DNA of 64,000 nt from Idiomarina seosinensis. Its GTDB lineage: Bacteria; Pseudomonadota; Gammaproteobacteria; Enterobacterales; Alteromonadaceae. The stretch covers positions 186,001 to 250,000 of the forward strand of contig NZ_PIQF01000004.1 in NCBI RefSeq assembly GCF_003987275.1, written 5' to 3'. How positions within the stretch are numbered: the first letter of the stretch is position 1; each line of letters begins with the position of its first letter. Positions 43,510 through 53,126 of the stretch are shown piece by piece. Under the pieces are notes generated by a model that worked only from the letters and a program-made list of their open reading frames with translations, was not told the origin of the DNA and made no database searches. The translations under genes and the position numbers were made by a program.

Positions 43510-45051
43510 ATGGCAACGGAAAGCGAGCAACGCCGTTTAGGAGATCCAATTGTGCTAGTACTGACAATGGGATTTATAATTGCTTTTGTTGCCCTGTCTC
43601 TTTGGGATATTGAGTATACAGCGGCAGCGATTAGTTCGGGGTTTGGCTGGACAGCTAAGTATTTTGGTTCTTTTTTTCAGGCGCTGCTGCTGCTGACTTT
43701 CTTTATTGCGCTGTTTACCGGGTTTAGCCGCTATGGAACGGCAAGAATTGGTGGCACCTCGAAGCCTGAAATAAGTACGTTCCGCTGGTTATCGATGATC
43801 CTATGTACATTGCTGGCTGGTGGTGGTGTTTTTTTTGCAGCCGGTGAACCGATTTATCACTATCTTGTTACGCCACCAGCCTATGATACCGAAGCGGCGA
43901 CGCCGGCAGCTATCGCTCCTGGCTTGGCTCAATCGTTCATGCACTGGGGTTTTTTAGCATGGGCGGTGCTAGGCTCATTGTCCGCAATCGTGTTGTCGTA
44001 CTCTCATTATGTAAAAGGCAAACCATTGCAACCGAGGACATTGCTGTACCCGGTGTTTGGCGAACGAATATTAAAAGGCTGGGTTGGCAGCGTAATCGAT
44101 GCTTGCTGTGTCATTGCGGTGGTCGCTGGTACCGTCGGGCCTATAGGATTTCTCGCTACTCAGGTAAGCTTTGGCTTGAGCGAACTGTTTGGAGCAAAAG
44201 ACGGTTTTGCATTGCAGCTGACTATTTTAGCGATGTTAGCTGCTATTTATATGACCTCCGCATTAACGGGTATTCATAAAGGGATTCAGTTTTTAAGCCG
44301 GATGAACGTGTTTTTGGCGTTGGCCATAGCGGCGGTTATTATTTTGTTCGGGCCTACTTTGTTCTTAGCCAATAGTTACTTGCAGGGGATGGGGAACTAC
44401 CTTGGTTCGTTCTTTGAGATGGCGACCACAACTAATGTAACGGCTCCGGATTGGTGGATGCAATGGTGGACCGTATTTTTCTTTGCCTGGTTTATTGGTT
44501 ATACCCCGTTAATGGCCGTATTTGTGGCCAGAATTTCAAAAGGTCGAACTATCCGGCAAATGATAACCGCGGTCGCTATCGTAGCGCCCGTTGTGACGAC
44601 TCTTTGGTTCACGCTACTCGGCGGCTCGGGCATCTATTTTCAGGCCGAAGGAAGCTTCGACTTAACTGAAGCGTTAAAGAATTTTGAGTTTGATATAGCC
44701 ACATTAACAGTGGCTCAGGCTTTGCCGGGCGGTAAGATTATGGCCGCGGCGATACTGTTGCTAACCACTGTGTTTGTGGCGACAACCGGTGACTCCATGA
44801 GTTACTCAATCGCGATGGTTGGTGCCGGTCACGATGAACCGAACCCCTGGGTGCGAGTTTTTTGGGGTGGAGCAATGGCGACGATGGCAGGTGTGTTGTT
44901 ATATATGGGGTCGGGCCAAATAGGCGTACTCCAGCAGTTTATTGTAATCACCGCACTGCCGGTGTCGCTTATTATTCTGCCAACCCTTTGGACAGGACCG
45001 CAAACCGCGAAAGCGATGTGGCACGATGAACAACGAACAGCAACTGACTAA
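43510..45051 (+). CDS. BCCT family (betaine/carnitine/choline) transporter
   Basis: ~12 TM; AGEPIYHYLVTPP, FMHWGFLAWAV, WTVFFFAWFIGYTPLMAVFVARISKGRTIRQ. Confidence 0.9.
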   Translation: MATESEQRRLGDPIVLVLTMGFIIAFVALSLWDIEYTAAAISSGFGWTAKYFGSFFQALLLLTFFIALFTGFSRYGTARIGGTSKPEISTFRWLSMILCTLLAGGGVFFAAGEPIYHYLVTPPAYDTEAATPAAIAPGLAQSFMHWGFLAWAVLGSLSAIVLSYSHYVKGKPLQPRTLLYPVFGERILKGWVGSVIDACCVIAVVAGTVGPIGFLATQVSFGLSELFGAKDGFALQLTILAMLAAIYMTSALTGIHKGIQFLSRMNVFLALAIAAVIILFGPTLFLANSYLQGMGNYLGSFFEMATTTNVTAPDWWMQWWTVFFFAWFIGYTPLMAVFVARISKGRTIRQMITAVAIVAPVVTTLWFTLLGGSGIYFQAEGSFDLTEALKNFEFDIATLTVAQALPGGKIMAAAILLLTTVFVATTGDSMSYSIAMVGAGHDEPNPWVRVFWGGAMATMAGVLLYMGSGQIGVLQQFIVITALPVSLIILPTLWTGPQTAKAMWHDEQRTATD

Positions 45052-45087
45052 ATGTTCAGCAGCCACCGCAAAATTGCCGAAAAACTA

Positions 45088-45115
45088 TTGACGTATCCGG
45101 TGTAATGGGTAGAAT
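45088..45115 (+). promoter_or_regulatory. Sigma70 promoter of the tRNA-Gly pair
   Basis: TTGACG, 16-nt spacer, TAGAAT, 18 bp before the first tRNA. Confidence 0.7.
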
Positions 45116-45133
45116 ACACGCCGCACTGACGAA

Positions 45134-45208
45134 GCGGGAATAGCTCAGTGGTAGAGCACAACCTTGCCAAGGTTGGGGTCGCGAGTTCGAATCTCGTTTC
45201 CCGCTCCA
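45134..45208 (+). tRNA. tRNA-Gly (anticodon GCC), CCA encoded
   Basis: GCGGGAA...TTGCCAA anticodon loop...GTTCGAATC T-arm...TTCCCGCTCCA. Confidence 0.97.
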
Positions 45209-45243
45209 GCGTCAGCGTCCTCATAGTAATATCTTCATTGAAT

Positions 45244-45318
45244 GCGGGAATAGCTCAGTGGTAGAGCACAACCTTGCCAAGGTTGGGGTCGCGAGTTCGA
45301 ATCTCGTTTCCCGCTCCA
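45244..45318 (+). tRNA. tRNA-Gly (anticodon GCC), CCA encoded; identical second copy
   Basis: 75 nt identical to 45134-45208. Confidence 0.97.
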
Positions 45319-45327
45319 AAGTTTTCG

Positions 45328-46260
45328 TTATACTCCGTCGTTACCGAGCATAGCTTTTAAATGAGCGACTACGCTGCGGCCTAAGGCACTCAAGTCATAA
45401 CCACCTTCAAGTGTCGACACGATACGCCCATGGCAATGCTTATCAGCAAGTCGTTTTACGTGTTCAGTTACCCAAAAATAATCATCTTCTTTTAACAGAA
45501 ACTGTGACATCTCGTCTTCGATGTGGCCATCAAAGCCGGCTGAAATTAAAATAAGTTGTGGCTTAAACTGATCAATTTTAGGAAACCAGTTGTTATAAAC
45601 AGCTTCACGCCACTCCAGACTTTTGCAGCCCGGTGGTAGCCCAATACTGAGTATGTGCTCATTGTTATGATTCTCGTCAACAAACGGGTAAAGCTGCTTC
45701 TGGAAAGAAGAGCAAAACAATACCCGCGGGTCGTCCTCGAAAATATCTTCGGTGCCATTACCATGGTGAACGTCAAAGTCGATAATAGCGATTCGTTTTA
45801 ACCCGTATTGATGCATGGCATAATGCGCTGCTATTGCAATATTATTAAAAATACAGAAGCCCATAGCTTGGTTCCGGGTAGCATGATGTCCAGGTGGTCT
45901 AACTGCACAGAATGCCTGGTGATTTAGGTTCTGCATAACGTGGTCAACGGCGTTGAGGTTAGCACCTGCTGCCATTAGCGCTGCAGCAAGCGTCTGAGAA
46001 GTCATAGGAGTGTCCGGGTCAAGCCAGATATAGCCGTCGTCCGGGGCTTTATCGAATAGTTCATCGACATAGGCATGGTCATGCGCGCGATAGATGTCTT
46101 CCAGCGAGGCTGCGGTTGCCTGCTCTCGGACTAATACAAAGTCCAGCCCCGAACGTATTATTTGATCGTTGATCGCATCGATCCGGGCCGGACTCTCAGG
46201 GTGGTTTGGCTCAGGGTTGTGTAGCGAGCAGTCATTATGAGTGAACAGCGTAATAGACAT
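45328..46260 (-). CDS. Histone deacetylase-family (class II, zinc-dependent) deacylase
   Basis: [54 protein letters not shown]; catalytic His-His and Zn ligands present. Confidence 0.93.
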   Translation of the reverse strand: MSITLFTHNDCSLHNPEPNHPESPARIDAINDQIIRSGLDFVLVREQATAASLEDIYRAHDHAYVDELFDKAPDDGYIWLDPDTPMTSQTLAAALMAAGANLNAVDHVMQNLNHQAFCAVRPPGHHATRNQAMGFCIFNNIAIAAHYAMHQYGLKRIAIIDFDVHHGNGTEDIFEDDPRVLFCSSFQKQLYPFVDENHNNEHILSIGLPPGCKSLEWREAVYNNWFPKIDQFKPQLILISAGFDGHIEDEMSQFLLKEDDYFWVTEHVKRLADKHCHGRIVSTLEGGYDLSALGRSVVAHLKAMLGNDGV

Positions 46261-46287
46261 CGTTTTTCCTGTGCGAGCAGTTAATAA

Positions 46288-48138
46288 TTAGTCGTTAGAT
46301 TCTGCTTTTTGGGTTAATGATAGCTTCAGCAAAACTTCACCCGGTTCGTCAGCGGGGATTCGCTTAAAGCCTGCTTTTTCAAAGACATTCAACATTGGCG
46401 TATTGTTGGCTAATACGACAGCCTGCATGCTGTCTAAACCGCGAGACATAGCAATACGTGCCATCTCCTGGAGCAGCATGCTCGCCATCCCTTGCCCTTG
46501 ATAATGTTCTCGTGTGACAAACGCAACTTCGCAACTGTTTTGTTGCTCAATTAAGTAGTAGCGGCCTACAGCCATAATTTTTGCTGCTGAACCCTTTTGG
46601 CGGACAATACACAACGCCAAATCTTTGGACTGATCGATGCTGACCAAGGTGCAGGACTTTTCCCGGCTCATATGAGTGGGGACAGCGTTATATCGGAGCT
46701 GTAAGGTGTCTTTGGTATGCGAGTAAAAAAACTCCTGCAAACGACGCTCGTCCGAGGGGTATAAAGGCCTTAAGTCAAACTCTTCGCCTTTAAAGTTAAT
46801 CTTTTTAAAGCCAATAGAGCCCAGCTCCGGCACATCGGAAGGTGTTTGTTGTTGATAATGCGGTACCCAATAATGTTTGCGTACTTGTTGTAGTAGGTGC
46901 TGCCGAAATTTTGGATGAGCTACGCGAATCAGCTCCAGAGCCCGTTCCCGAATACTCTTGCCGCGCAAAGAAGCAACACCAAATTCTGTCACTACGTAAT
47001 GAACGTGTCCGCGTGAAGTAACGACGCCAGCTCCTTCTCTAATATGCGCAACAATCCTCGATACTTTGCCATCCGCAGTGGTCGACGGTAGTGCAATAAC
47101 CGGTTTTCCGCCTTTGCTCAACGAAGCTCCCCGGCTAAAGTCAACTTGACCGCCAATGCCACTGTAAAACTGATGGCCGATAGAATCAGAGACAACTTGC
47201 CCGGTTAAATCGACTTCGATAGCACTATTGATAGCGACTAAATTATCATTACGCGCGATATTGGTGGGTGAATTAACATATTCACTCGGATAAAAGCCGA
47301 CATGCGGGTTTTTATCCACAAAGTCGTAGAGCTTTTGGGTACCCATGCAGAAGCTGGTAACAATTTTGTTCGGATGGAACGTTTTCTTCCGGTTGTTAAT
47401 CACTCCGTTAAGCATTAACTCCATGATGTCATCGGTGATAAGCTCGCTGTGCACGCCAAGATCTTTGTGGTTGGCTAAATATCTTAGTGCAGCGGCGCAA
47501 ACACGACCGACCCCAATTTGAAGGGTACAGCCATCATGCACTAACAACGCAATGTACTGTCCAATACGTTCGATAATTTTATTGTCTTCGGTGGACGGCG
47601 GTTCAAGAACTGGTAGCGCTTCAGAGTGTTCCCAAAAATGGTTAATTTGGTTTTTATGCAAGAAAGATTGGCCATAGGTTACCGGCATTTGAGGATTAAT
47701 CTGAGCGATAACGGTATTAGCCGATTTGGCAGCGGCGGAGACAACGTCGACTGCAACTCCCATTGAGTGGTAGCCGTATTTATCCGCAGGGCTCACCATA
47801 ATGAGTGCCGCATCCAGCGGTAAAATTCCATTTTCGAACAAATTGGGAATATCAGAAATAAAGCATGGTGTGTAATCCGCACGTCCTTCATTAACCGCGG
47901 TACGGACTGTCTCTCCACCAATAAAAAAGGTATTTACTTTAAATAACTGCTGGTGCTCCGGCCGCGCCCATTTGTTGTCAGATAACGTCATTAATTGCAC
48001 CACTTCAATATCGTGCAAGTTTTTTGAGTGCTCAATCAGATCGTTGATCAAAGCCGTTGGCACTGCGGCGTGAGAGCCAATAAAAATGCGCTGCCCTGAC
48101 TTTAAAATTTTTGACCAATCAAGTTTACTAGTTGCCAT
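46288..48138 (-). CDS. Fusion: acetyl-CoA hydrolase/CoA-transferase + C-terminal GNAT acetyltransferase
   Basis: CoA-transferase motifs (TLQIGVGRVCAAALRYL, LGVHSELITDD, GIGGQVDFSRGASLSKGGKPVIALPST); GNAT motif A EHYQGQGMASMLLQEMARIA. Confidence 0.92.
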   Translation of the reverse strand: MATSKLDWSKILKSGQRIFIGSHAAVPTALINDLIEHSKNLHDIEVVQLMTLSDNKWARPEHQQLFKVNTFFIGGETVRTAVNEGRADYTPCFISDIPNLFENGILPLDAALIMVSPADKYGYHSMGVAVDVVSAAAKSANTVIAQINPQMPVTYGQSFLHKNQINHFWEHSEALPVLEPPSTEDNKIIERIGQYIALLVHDGCTLQIGVGRVCAAALRYLANHKDLGVHSELITDDIMELMLNGVINNRKKTFHPNKIVTSFCMGTQKLYDFVDKNPHVGFYPSEYVNSPTNIARNDNLVAINSAIEVDLTGQVVSDSIGHQFYSGIGGQVDFSRGASLSKGGKPVIALPSTTADGKVSRIVAHIREGAGVVTSRGHVHYVVTEFGVASLRGKSIRERALELIRVAHPKFRQHLLQQVRKHYWVPHYQQQTPSDVPELGSIGFKKINFKGEEFDLRPLYPSDERRLQEFFYSHTKDTLQLRYNAVPTHMSREKSCTLVSIDQSKDLALCIVRQKGSAAKIMAVGRYYLIEQQNSCEVAFVTREHYQGQGMASMLLQEMARIAMSRGLDSMQAVVLANNTPMLNVFEKAGFKRIPADEPGEVLLKLSLTQKAESND

Positions 48139-48249
48139 GTCAGCCTCAGAATATTCCTTTCTCAGTACTTGGTATCGGTGTTAAAAATAAGTTATTATTT
48201 GTCGACTCTTTAACCAATAGCGAAAAGCAGCCCAAAACAAGTAAAGCGA

Positions 48250-50322
48250 ATGAATATAATAACAAAAAGCTTGCTACCTAACCCCCGAACAGGCTGCTCA
48301 TACCGTGTGCTGCTTTTCATGGTTATACTCCTGTTGCCGGCCATTGGCTATGCGCAAAAAGTCGTAGACCCTGAATTAAAATCACCTGCGCTGGAACAAC
48401 GGCTCGATGACTATTTAAAGTTACCGAGTGACGCAGATGTTGAAAGCAAACAGTTCCTCGCTGAAATCATTGATGATGTTAGCGAGAAAACCCCCATAAT
48501 GACGCGTGTGCGAGCGATGTCGTACTGGGCAGGCGAATTAAGCTATGAAGAGGACTTTGAGGCAGCCTATCAAGTTTTAAATGACCTTAGCGAGCCGGTT
48601 GAAAACTCAGGAGCGATTGATCCCCAGGCGGAGCTATTAGCGACGCGAGTTGATTTGCTGACCCGGCAAGGAAAGCGCGGGGAAGCGTTCCTGCTGGTGC
48701 CTAAATTGGAGCGTCTATTAGAACAGACGAGCAGTCCTAGAATCCGCTATTATGCACATAATCTGCTGGCATCGGTGTACACCCAATGGGAACGCTATGA
48801 TACGGCACTATCTAATTTACTCAGTGCACAGCAAGCGCTTGGCGAGATGGAATCAACTCTCAATACAGGGCGCAGACTTTATTTACTCAGTCAGATCGCA
48901 GATATTCAGACACGCCTGGAGCAGTGGAAGAGTGCGATAAATACCGTAGAAGAGAACGTGTCTACCGCTGTAGCGGAGGGCTTTGACGGCATTGCCTATA
49001 ATTTATGGTTTACGAAATATTACGCGCAGACTTCCAGTAAAAAATATGAGCAAAGCCTGGAGTCGCTTGCGAAAGCTTTTGCGATAGCAGAAAAACACGA
49101 CTTTATGGCTGATCAAGTCATCATCCTTAATAATTTTGGTGACGCTTATATGAAGTTAGGGCAATACGAAAAGGGAATTGCCCATTTACAAGAAGCGAAG
49201 GCTTTAGCGAAACAGACTGACTACCAAGAGATGGCGGCAACTATCGACTTTAATCTCGGCTATATTGCCGTTAAGCAAGGCGATAGTCTTGGTATTAAAC
49301 AGATGGAGCAGATGCTAAAAAAGTTTCGTGAAACTCTGCCAGACAGCGAGTTAGAAGTAGTTTTAGGAGAAATGGCCGATGCTTACGGGTTAGTGGGCAA
49401 CTATCAGGCCCAGGCAAAACTTTTAAAAGAGCGAATCGACTTAAAACAAGAGCTGTTGCAACAATCCCAATCGGAAAATTTAGCGACCCTACAAGCGGTC
49501 TATAAGTCTCGCGACAAAGCACAGCAAATTGATTTGCTGGAACAGCAAAATGAATTAAAAGAGCAGCAGATTCAAAACAATAAACAGAAACAGTTAATTT
49601 GGTTGCTATTAGCGATTGTTGGACTAGTCAGTATTGCGCTTGTAGTTATGCTTTATTTAAAGTCAAAGCGAGCTAATCAGCTACTGAATAAAGCTAATGA
49701 GCAATTAGCCGACCAATCGCAGCGGGATCCTTTAACCGGTCTTTGGAATCGACGCGCATTACAAGAAGCAATGCAAAGCCGCTCGCAGTTGCAGCAGACC
49801 AGTACCGATGGCCTTATCCTGCTGGATATTGACTACTTTAAAAAAATAAACGATGTCTATGGACATGCAATAGGCGACACGGTGTTAAAAGAAATCGCCC
49901 GTCGTTTACAGAATGTTTGTCGTGGCTCAGATCGGTTAATTCGCTGGGGTGGGGAAGAGTTTTTGTTTTATGTGAAAGATATTGATCTTGAACAGTTACA
50001 ACAGCTTGCCGCAAGAGTTTTACATGCCGTTGGAACCGACCCAATAAAAGTGGATAAACACATGATCCAGATGACCGCCACGGTCGGCTTTATACAGTTA
50101 CCTTTTGCTGGTGTTAGCGAAGAATTTGTAGATTGGGAAAGAACCTTACAGATTGCTGATATGGCACTTTATTCCGGAAAAGCCCACGGCCGTAATAGGG
50201 CATGTGGTGTCGCTGGTTTAAACGTTGATTACGAGACTGCTAAACACGCACTGGAAAATGATTTCTCAGAAGCGATTGAACAAGGTTGGGTCAGTATCGT
50301 AACTATCCCCGGTCCGAAATGA
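48250..50322 (+). CDS. Secreted-TPR/TM/GGDEF diguanylate cyclase
   Basis: Signal peptide, TPR-like repeats, one TM (LIWLLLAIVGLVSIALVVMLYL), DPLTGLWNRRAL, GGEEF with RGSD I-site. Confidence 0.92.
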   Translation: MNIITKSLLPNPRTGCSYRVLLFMVILLLPAIGYAQKVVDPELKSPALEQRLDDYLKLPSDADVESKQFLAEIIDDVSEKTPIMTRVRAMSYWAGELSYEEDFEAAYQVLNDLSEPVENSGAIDPQAELLATRVDLLTRQGKRGEAFLLVPKLERLLEQTSSPRIRYYAHNLLASVYTQWERYDTALSNLLSAQQALGEMESTLNTGRRLYLLSQIADIQTRLEQWKSAINTVEENVSTAVAEGFDGIAYNLWFTKYYAQTSSKKYEQSLESLAKAFAIAEKHDFMADQVIILNNFGDAYMKLGQYEKGIAHLQEAKALAKQTDYQEMAATIDFNLGYIAVKQGDSLGIKQMEQMLKKFRETLPDSELEVVLGEMADAYGLVGNYQAQAKLLKERIDLKQELLQQSQSENLATLQAVYKSRDKAQQIDLLEQQNELKEQQIQNNKQKQLIWLLLAIVGLVSIALVVMLYLKSKRANQLLNKANEQLADQSQRDPLTGLWNRRALQEAMQSRSQLQQTSTDGLILLDIDYFKKINDVYGHAIGDTVLKEIARRLQNVCRGSDRLIRWGGEEFLFYVKDIDLEQLQQLAARVLHAVGTDPIKVDKHMIQMTATVGFIQLPFAGVSEEFVDWERTLQIADMALYSGKAHGRNRACGVAGLNVDYETAKHALENDFSEAIEQGWVSIVTIPGPK

Positions 50323-51536
50323 TAAAGCTCGCCAATTTTGGGCCCGGAGCACTGGTTGCTGCTGCCTTCATTGGTCCAGGCACAGTGGTCACTGCGTCGT
50401 TAGCTGGCGCTAACTTTGGCTATGCACTGCTGTGGGCATTGCTATTTTCCGTTTTTGCTTGCTTGATCCTGCAGGAGATGGCATTACGTATTGGCGTGTT
50501 AACACAGCAAGGGCTGGGCGAAAATATCCGGGCTGAATTAAGTACTCCATTATTTCGGTGGTTGTTTACCGCGCTTATTTTTACTGCGGTTGTGGTCGGT
50601 AACAGTGTTTACCAAGGCGGTAATTTGTCCGGCGCCAGTTTAGGTATTAGTGGACTCATCGGCGAATTGTCATTTGCTGGTATAGGTTTGCAAGACGGTT
50701 GGCCGATTATCGTTGGGCTGGTTGCTTTTGCTGTTCTCTGGAGTGGTAACTCCCGCTTTATCGAAAGGTCACTGATTGGCCTTGTGCTGTTGATGAGCCT
50801 CGCCTTCGTTGGCACCTTTTTAATAACCAACCCCGATTGGTCTGAGTTAGTCGCCGGCTTATTAATTCCTCAGTTGCCAGGTGAAGCGACGCTAATGGTC
50901 GTTGCACTTATTGGTACCACAGTAGTTCCTTACAACCTATTCCTACACGCAGCCAGCGCCGCTAAAAAGTGGCGCACGAAAGAACAATTACGAGCGGCTC
51001 AGGTCGATAGCCTGATTTCTATCCCAGTTGGAGGATTGATTTCTATGGCGATTTTAGCAACCGCGGCATCGGCTTTTTTTGGCCACCAGGTAACCATTAC
51101 CAGCGCTGCTGACCTGGCTGGCTCACTAGAACCCTTATTTGGAGTGTCAGCCCAATATTTAATGGCTGCCGGGTTGTTTGCCGCGGGAATTTCTTCAGCG
51201 ACAACAGCGCCCTTGGCTTCTGCTTATGCGCTAAGCGGTATCATGGGCTGGTCGAAGGACCTAAAAAGCCGCTCTTTCCGTCTTACCTGGCTGTTTATTT
51301 TGATTATAGGAGTTGCAATAAGTAGCCTGGGTATCGAAGCTGTTACGGTAATTTGGGTTGCGCAAATAGCCAATGGAATTTTATTACCGTTGATGGTTGG
51401 GTTCTTGTGGTGGTTGTGTAACAAACCCGTTATGGGAGTTCAGGCGAACAGCCGCCTTCAGAATATACTGGCTGCGTTGCTAATGGGAGTGTCGTTAATA
51501 CTAAGCGGCAAGAGTCTGTTAGCCGCGCTGGGGTAA
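50319..51536 (+). CDS. Nramp family divalent metal transporter
   Basis: GPGALVAAAFIGPGTVVTASLAGANFGYALLWAL (DPGN-like variant), VPYNLFLHAASA; ATGA overlap with the upstream stop. Confidence 0.88.
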   Translation: MIKLANFGPGALVAAAFIGPGTVVTASLAGANFGYALLWALLFSVFACLILQEMALRIGVLTQQGLGENIRAELSTPLFRWLFTALIFTAVVVGNSVYQGGNLSGASLGISGLIGELSFAGIGLQDGWPIIVGLVAFAVLWSGNSRFIERSLIGLVLLMSLAFVGTFLITNPDWSELVAGLLIPQLPGEATLMVVALIGTTVVPYNLFLHAASAAKKWRTKEQLRAAQVDSLISIPVGGLISMAILATAASAFFGHQVTITSAADLAGSLEPLFGVSAQYLMAAGLFAAGISSATTAPLASAYALSGIMGWSKDLKSRSFRLTWLFILIIGVAISSLGIEAVTVIWVAQIANGILLPLMVGFLWWLCNKPVMGVQANSRLQNILAALLMGVSLILSGKSLLAALG

Positions 51537-51575
51537 AGTATAGGCAACGTCCGTGTCACCTAAAGCAGGGAACTA

Positions 51576-52577
51576 TTACTGAGTTGTTACCGGCTCAAAA
51601 AGGATGGTCTGTGGTTCTTCTCCTTCAGTCACCGTTACGTCCTGTGTGTGAATGAAGTTAATATCATCGTCGGTTTCTGGATCATCATTACCGTCACAAG
51701 TCAGTGCGGCAATATAATCGCCACTGCTGACAAAGCCTATTTCGAAGTCATAGCTGTCAACACCATCGAAATAAACCGCAGTACTGGTATATGGGAGCTG
51801 TCCTTCGCTGCCACCATTGTCGGCTAACTCGGCAAGCTCGTGCTCCAGGCCTTGGTATAGATAGACATAGGCAACTGGCGTGGTAAGTTCTTCTGGTGCC
51901 ACGTCGCAGCTTTCTTCAAGCAATAACAGCTCTTCTGATACGGAGCCATCTATATGCCCAATACTGGAGTTATCGACTAACCTGACGCCTCGTGGCTTAA
52001 GAATAAAGCCTGCTTGTCCAACGGGGTTGGTCATTGCATGTCGCAGGTCAAACTCGACGGTAAAGTTAAGAGTGCTGCCCGCATCTGCGGTAAAGCCATC
52101 CAGCTTTAATTCGTTGGATGGAACTCGTATTGGAACCTGAGTGACATTGCCGTCATCATTGCTATCTACTGATGCGTAGGAGCCCTCGCCCATTTCGAGT
52201 CTTAGTTGGCCGTAGTCACCGGCCTCAATTTCTGCCTGCTGTAAAAAGTCAACCTGGTCGCTGCCGGTAAACTGCAGTAAGTCGATACCAATGTTGTTGG
52301 CAATTGGATTGCCTTCGTCGTCCTGGCAAAGATCGTTTTCGGCAGGTACTTCAACATCGGTGCCGACTTCGTAGACTTGAGAGCCATTAGCGCCACCGAC
52401 CATCTCCACGGCGTTAAAACATACGACCACTGATTCTGCATTGTCGATGGGGGCATCACTAATCCCAAGGTTAAATGTTGCGGTGCCTGCATCGTTGTTT
52501 GAGTCACTGCCGCCACATGCAGCCAGAGTCGCTAATGCGACAGCTGAAAGAATAAAATGTTTCTGGTACATAACCAA
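51576..52577 (-). CDS. DUF4382 domain lipoprotein
   Basis: Lipobox ATLAACGGS; TFNLGISDAPIDNAESVVVCFNAVEM, YGQLRLEM, LKLDGFTADAG. Confidence 0.82.
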   Translation of the reverse strand: MVMYQKHFILSAVALATLAACGGSDSNNDAGTATFNLGISDAPIDNAESVVVCFNAVEMVGGANGSQVYEVGTDVEVPAENDLCQDDEGNPIANNIGIDLLQFTGSDQVDFLQQAEIEAGDYGQLRLEMGEGSYASVDSNDDGNVTQVPIRVPSNELKLDGFTADAGSTLNFTVEFDLRHAMTNPVGQAGFILKPRGVRLVDNSSIGHIDGSVSEELLLLEESCDVAPEELTTPVAYVYLYQGLEHELAELADNGGSEGQLPYTSTAVYFDGVDSYDFEIGFVSSGDYIAALTCDGNDDPETDDDINFIHTQDVTVTEGEEPQTILFEPVTTQ

Positions 52578-52655
52578 ACTCCTTGGGTTATTGCGTTGAG
52601 AACGAGTGTGGACAATATGACAAAATAATTAAAGTGGCTTTACAGAAAATTTTCG

Positions 52656-52684
52656 TTGACAAACTTAGAAACTCGCTCTATATC
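52656..52684 (+). promoter_or_regulatory. Sigma70 promoter for the maoP-like gene
   Basis: TTGACA (52656-52661), 17-nt spacer, TATATC (52679-52684). Confidence 0.75.
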
Positions 52685-52747
52685 GTCATTGTCGTTTTAT
52701 TGTTATCGACGTTATGTTCGGTTTTAGTCTGTAAGGAAGGGCTTGCC

Positions 52748-53119
52748 ATGACCAATTATACCCGCGAATCTCTGCTAAAGAGACCATTTAATGACTTTCG
52801 TCATTATCCTTATGGCTTTTCACGCTCAGGTGATTTTTCCATACGTGAGAGTGATGCATTAACCCAGTATGGCTGTTTGATTGCAGCGCTTTTGCGTGGC
52901 GATTATCAACCAGTGAATAGTGAAGATCAGGCGCTACTGGCAGCGGCCCGTGGAGAGCAGGCCCCGGTCTCTGTGGTGGAAAAAGCCTGGGCTAAATATC
53001 AGGCTCGTATTCACCGCCCGAAAGTGGCAAGTATGTACGGAAAAGGTAAATTTGCTGACGAAAGCTTTAGTTCCGGCAGCGTTGAAGGTAGTGAGGATGA
53101 CCTAATCGTCGAAGACTAG
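52748..53119 (+). CDS. maoP: DUF413 / MaoP (YifE)-like protein
   Basis: RPFNDFRHYPYGFSRSGDFSIRESDALTQYG..ARGEQAPVSVVEKAWAKYQARIHRPK aligns by eye with E. coli YifE. The ORF track start at 52583 would include the promoter. Confidence 0.8.
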   Translation: MTNYTRESLLKRPFNDFRHYPYGFSRSGDFSIRESDALTQYGCLIAALLRGDYQPVNSEDQALLAAARGEQAPVSVVEKAWAKYQARIHRPKVASMYGKGKFADESFSSGSVEGSEDDLIVED

Positions 53120-53126
53120 TTTGTTG

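Noticed and set aside
45134-45318. Direct repeat that could suggest an integrative element att duplication
   Set aside because: The repeat is two complete, functional-looking tRNA-Gly genes 35 bp apart; there is no integrase or cargo between them.
52583-52747. 55-residue N-terminal extension of the maoP-like ORF
   Set aside because: It contains a strong promoter and DUF413 similarity begins at the 52748 ATG.
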